Shown here one piece after another: positions 61,218 to 64,000 of a stretch of DNA of 64,000 nt. Origin of the DNA: an uncultured Oceanospirillaceae bacterium. Its GTDB lineage: Bacteria > Pseudomonadota > Gammaproteobacteria > Pseudomonadales > Balneatricaceae. The notes under the pieces are model-generated. The model did not search any database and was not told the origin of the DNA. It saw only the letters and a list, made by a program, of their open reading frames with translations. The stretch spans positions 62,001 through 126,000 of the forward strand of contig CAKZPE010000006.1 of assembly GCA_937138495.1 (NCBI GenBank), given 5' to 3'. The stretch's first letter is position 1; each line of letters starts with the position of its first letter. Made by a program: the position numbers and the translations under genes.

Positions 61218-64000
61218 CTATATCTGTGGACCTGCATCCGGGCTGGCAGGTTGTGCTGTCGGAGCGTCCTTTTCGGATGTTTCTTTCGACGGCTGTTTCG
61301 GCGGTGCCGGTGAGAAATAGCCGACAACCAGTAACAGCAGGCCCACCACGATGAAGGATACGATGCGTTCTACCGTGCCCCGGTCAGAAAGGTCAAAAAT
61401 AAACAGCTTGGCAACCACCACGCCCATCAGTGCGGCACCGATAATCCAGATCTGGCGCTTCATAAGTCGTGAGGCGATGACCATCAGGCTCAGGCCGATA
61501 ACGGTCCAGCTGATTGAAAAGGCCATCTGAGCCCGGGCGGATGAAAGCAGTGCATCAGGACGGTAGGGTACGCCGCTGTATGCATACAACGCTTTACAGA
61601 GCACCACGTTAAACCAGATGAAGCAGAATCCTCCCAGCAGGTAACTGGCTGCGGAAGGCTCTATGTTCAGAGCTGTTGTATGCCGGCCGTTGCAGTACCA
61701 GTGCAGGCATGCCAGTACTGCCGTTAACTGGGCCAGGTCGATCGGGTTCAGCAGGGGCAGATACGGCAGCGGATCTGGCAGGTTTACCTGGAAGAAGTTA
61801 CCCAGAACGGACCACCAGATCAGTGTCAGCATCAGGCCGCCGGCAGCAACGGTGTTGTAAGCCTGTGGCCATTGGATGAAGGGCCAGCGGGGGCGGAAGT
61901 TAATCAACACCAGTGCCAGGCTGAGAATGACAGGTGTCAGGCTTAGCTTCCAGCTACTGCTCATGTCCCGGTCATTCAGTAGCCAGTAAACTTCAAAGGT
62001 AAGAATCAGACAGGCCAGCAGGTAACTCACACTGTGCAGCCCATTGGGCCAGCGCAGGGCATAGCCTCTGTGCTCACTAAGCCGCAGGCCGGTATAGATG
62101 ACGGTAAATGCCAGCAGCCAGGCGTCGAAATTATTCAGGCTGAGGAAATGGTAGGCTGGGCTGTTCCACAGGTAGGATATCAGTGTGATGCCCGCGCAGA
62201 ATAACAGGGGTATAACCAGTAACCAGAGGGCAAAGCTGAACAGTTGCCAGCGTAGCCAGAGGCTCATCCCTAACCAGAGCAATGCTGACAGGCTGAAAAA
62301 CAGCACCGCAATGCGGATTTCATCAAAACTGCCGAAGGTTTCGGTTTCAATCATCCCGCCGCTGTACCACCAGAGTAAGCCCCACACCAGATAGCCCACT
62401 GCCGCCGGTTGTCGGATTTTGTTGGAAATACCCGACGCTTTGAGCGATGTTTGGCTGAGCAGCCAGGCGGAGAGAATGCCCGGCAGGGCGACCATGATAA
62501 TGCTCAGGAAGTGGCCGTTCAGGAACGGCGTATCGGCATAGTTATAGTGGTAGTCGTCCAGCAGCAGTGCGCCACCGGCCAGTTGGATAATGCAGCCAAA
62601 CAGTACCGGTGCACGGCGGTGCTGACGCAGGCCAATCCAGATCAGTCCACAGCCTTCAACCGCCCAAATTGCGGCACTCCAGCGGCCGTTCAGTTCGAAT
62701 GCAACGGCCAGGGTGGCGAAGATCACGCCGATTGCAAGAAAGGCTTCTGCCAGCAGGCGCATGTGCGGCCGTTGCCACAAGAGTTTTGCCAGTGCCAGGT
62801 AGATGGCTGTCAGTGCCAGGGCGCTGAGGCTGAGGCCATGGTTAAAGTCACTGACAATGCTGACCTGCAGGCTGAATGCGGCAACTGGCAGGCCGAATAC
62901 CAGGCTACCATCAATCAGGCCTTTGAGTTTAGGCGGTTGTTTTGTCGCGAATAACACCGCAATGGTCAGATAAATCAGGAAGAAAATGATCAGAAAGGGT
63001 TCGACACTGGAGAACATCTCCGGGCGATAACGGTCCACGCCCCACAGCAAACTGATCGCAAAGGTAAAGTAAAAACCGGTGACGTTGAGTAAGCGCCAGG
63101 ATTTTAGCCAGGCAACGGCAAATATCGCCAGATTCAGGACGCTGTAGTAACTGAACAGCGCGACATAGTTTCCGCTGCCGGTTGACGCCAGTATGGGGGC
63201 TGCAAAGCCGCCGGTGATGGCGGTCACCGCCAGGGATTTAGAGTTCTGAATCACCGCCAGTGACATGCCCAGAATGCTGAGCAGAATCAACAGGGGGAAG
63301 GCCAGCCCGGCACCGATGATGGCGTACATTTTGAAACTGGCAAAACTCAGTAAATACAGAATAGCGATGGCGCCGCCCTGCATGACCAGGCCGTAATCCG
63401 GACGCTTCAGGCGTAACCGCCAGCCAATGGCTAACATGATCAGCGCACCGGCCGCGGCGGCAGTCAGGCGGACCTCGATGGGCAGAAGGGCATTGTCGAT
63501 GGAGTACTTAACCAGAAAAGAGATGCCGAAAAACAGCACGATAATGCCGATCCGGATACTCAGGTTGCCCTGCGTGAAATAGTTGATGACGCCCTGTTGC
63601 AGCTGCGTAAATATATTCCCCTGTTGCGGCGTTTTTGTGGCGGTATTTGTCGCAGCAACAGTGGTGCCTTCAACCGGTGGCCGGGGTTGTCCGGTCCAGG
63701 GATCTGCGGGTGTTTCTGTTGTTTCTGTCTCTGAGAGAGGCGCTGCAGTGGGCTGTACAGGTGTGGGTTCTGTCACGATAACCGGAGTGGTATCCGGTAT
63801 TTTGGGTGTGACAGTAATGTTATGCGCAGGTGCGGGGGCCGACTCATCCAGAACAACCGGTGCCGGGGGCGGTTCAGCGTGAGTGGCAGGCTCGTCGGTT
63901 TCTGCCTGATCAGCGGTGTGCTGAGCAGATTGCGGATGGGGTTTCTGTTGCTCGGCTTCCAGCCGTACGACGTGCTGTTCCAGTGTTTTGATACGCCTGC
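61218..64000 (-). CDS. DUF2339 multi-pass membrane protein, 5' end beyond the window
   Basis: A large membrane protein (more than 900 residues in the window), running off the right edge. The N-terminal visible part is a coiled-coil heptad (RRIKTLEQHVVRLEAEQQ) and a Pro/Ala/Thr-rich linker, then some 25 predicted helices starting with SIRIGIIVLFFGISFLVKYS. Family segments include MQGGAIAILYLLSFASFKMY and the terminal domain ending GLLLLVVGYFSPAP. The frame stays open from 63776 to the window edge, so the GTG at 63776 is not the true start. DUF2339 proteins are of unknown function and often occur with cell-envelope genes. C-terminal Lys/Glu/Pro-rich tail (PPKQPSKETSEKDAP). Confidence 0.82.
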   Translation of the reverse strand, partial: RRIKTLEQHVVRLEAEQQKPHPQSAQHTADQAETDEPATHAEPPPAPVVLDESAPAPAHNITVTPKIPDTTPVIVTEPTPVQPTAAPLSETETTETPADPWTGQPRPPVEGTTVAATNTATKTPQQGNIFTQLQQGVINYFTQGNLSIRIGIIVLFFGISFLVKYSIDNALLPIEVRLTAAAAGALIMLAIGWRLRLKRPDYGLVMQGGAIAILYLLSFASFKMYAIIGAGLAFPLLILLSILGMSLAVIQNSKSLAVTAITGGFAAPILASTGSGNYVALFSYYSVLNLAIFAVAWLKSWRLLNVTGFYFTFAISLLWGVDRYRPEMFSSVEPFLIIFFLIYLTIAVLFATKQPPKLKGLIDGSLVFGLPVAAFSLQVSIVSDFNHGLSLSALALTAIYLALAKLLWQRPHMRLLAEAFLAIGVIFATLAVAFELNGRWSAAIWAVEGCGLIWIGLRQHRRAPVLFGCIIQLAGGALLLDDYHYNYADTPFLNGHFLSIIMVALPGILSAWLLSQTSLKASGISNKIRQPAAVGYLVWGLLWWYSGGMIETETFGSFDEIRIAVLFFSLSALLWLGMSLWLRWQLFSFALWLLVIPLLFCAGITLISYLWNSPAYHFLSLNNFDAWLLAFTVIYTGLRLSEHRGYALRWPNGLHSVSYLLACLILTFEVYWLLNDRDMSSSWKLSLTPVILSLALVLINFRPRWPFIQWPQAYNTVAAGGLMLTLIWWSVLGNFFQVNLPDPLPYLPLLNPIDLAQLTAVLACLHWYCNGRHTTALNIEPSAASYLLGGFCFIWFNVVLCKALYAYSGVPYRPDALLSSARAQMAFSISWTVIGLSLMVIASRLMKRQIWIIGAALMGVVVAKLFIFDLSDRGTVERIVSFIVVGLLLLVVGYFSPAPPKQPSKETSEKDAPTAQPASPDAGPQI

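Overview
The window reads as a chromosomal segment of a marine gammaproteobacterium, most likely in or near the Oceanospirillaceae. Evidence for this is moderate GC, dense packing with many 4-nt stop/start overlaps, two TRAP transporter systems, a conserved tesA-ybbA-ybbP locus, creBCD, and an imelysin/di-heme iron cluster. This placement is inference from gene content; no rRNA or marker gene is present. I see no tRNA, rRNA, insertion sequence, phage gene or CRISPR array.

Layout. 1-3296: the end of creB, then creC and creD (envelope-stress/carbon-responsive two-component system and inner-membrane effector). 3312-4752: two lipoproteins, one an M48 metallopeptidase. 4843-9987: a minus-strand, probably Fur-controlled operon (imelysin irpA, di-heme oxidoreductase, second imelysin, DUF1513 protein). 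10233-12311: a RoxA-like di-heme cytochrome. 12535-21506: a DinB-fold protein, the YbbAP-type ABC exporter divergent from tesA, a DUF3482 GTPase with its DUF2868 partner, an SGNH hydrolase, a periplasmic binding protein and a small secreted protein. 21726-26490: Prx-Grx peroxidase, L-serine dehydratase, and the glutathione-dependent formaldehyde pathway (adhC, fghA).

26559-42484: a catabolic region. A LysR regulator is divergent from a TRAP transporter, a [2Fe-2S]/FAD/FAD amine or imino-acid dehydrogenase (HcnABC / D-hydroxyproline dehydrogenase type) and a RidA imine deaminase. Next come a PLP decarboxylase with an NSS sodium symporter and a LysR regulator, a secreted retropepsin-like protease with a HEPN-like membrane protein, a DpkA-like imine reductase and a diguanylate cyclase. 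42793-44938: sulfite reductase hemoprotein with DUF934. 45106-45558: an unrecognised small protein with a duplicated motif. 45712-53371: an MFS transporter divergent from a two-component system, followed by a TonB receptor, a PepSY membrane protein, DUF2271 and DUF4198 proteins; this is a metal-uptake module. 53370-59268: a second LysR-RidA-TRAP-D-amino-acid-dehydrogenase module whose TRAP binding protein carries a one-base frameshift. 59274-64000: glycerophosphodiesterase, SpoIIE-type phosphatase, and a DUF2339 membrane protein that runs off the window edge.

How it fits together: the two LysR/TRAP/RidA/flavin-oxidase modules look like paralogous systems for importing and oxidising amino or imino acids, with RidA clearing reactive imines. 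The imine reductase and the decarboxylase/NSS pair extend this nitrogen-compound theme. The iron side is two candidate Fur-box-controlled sets whose best candidate operators match each other at 15 of 19 bases.
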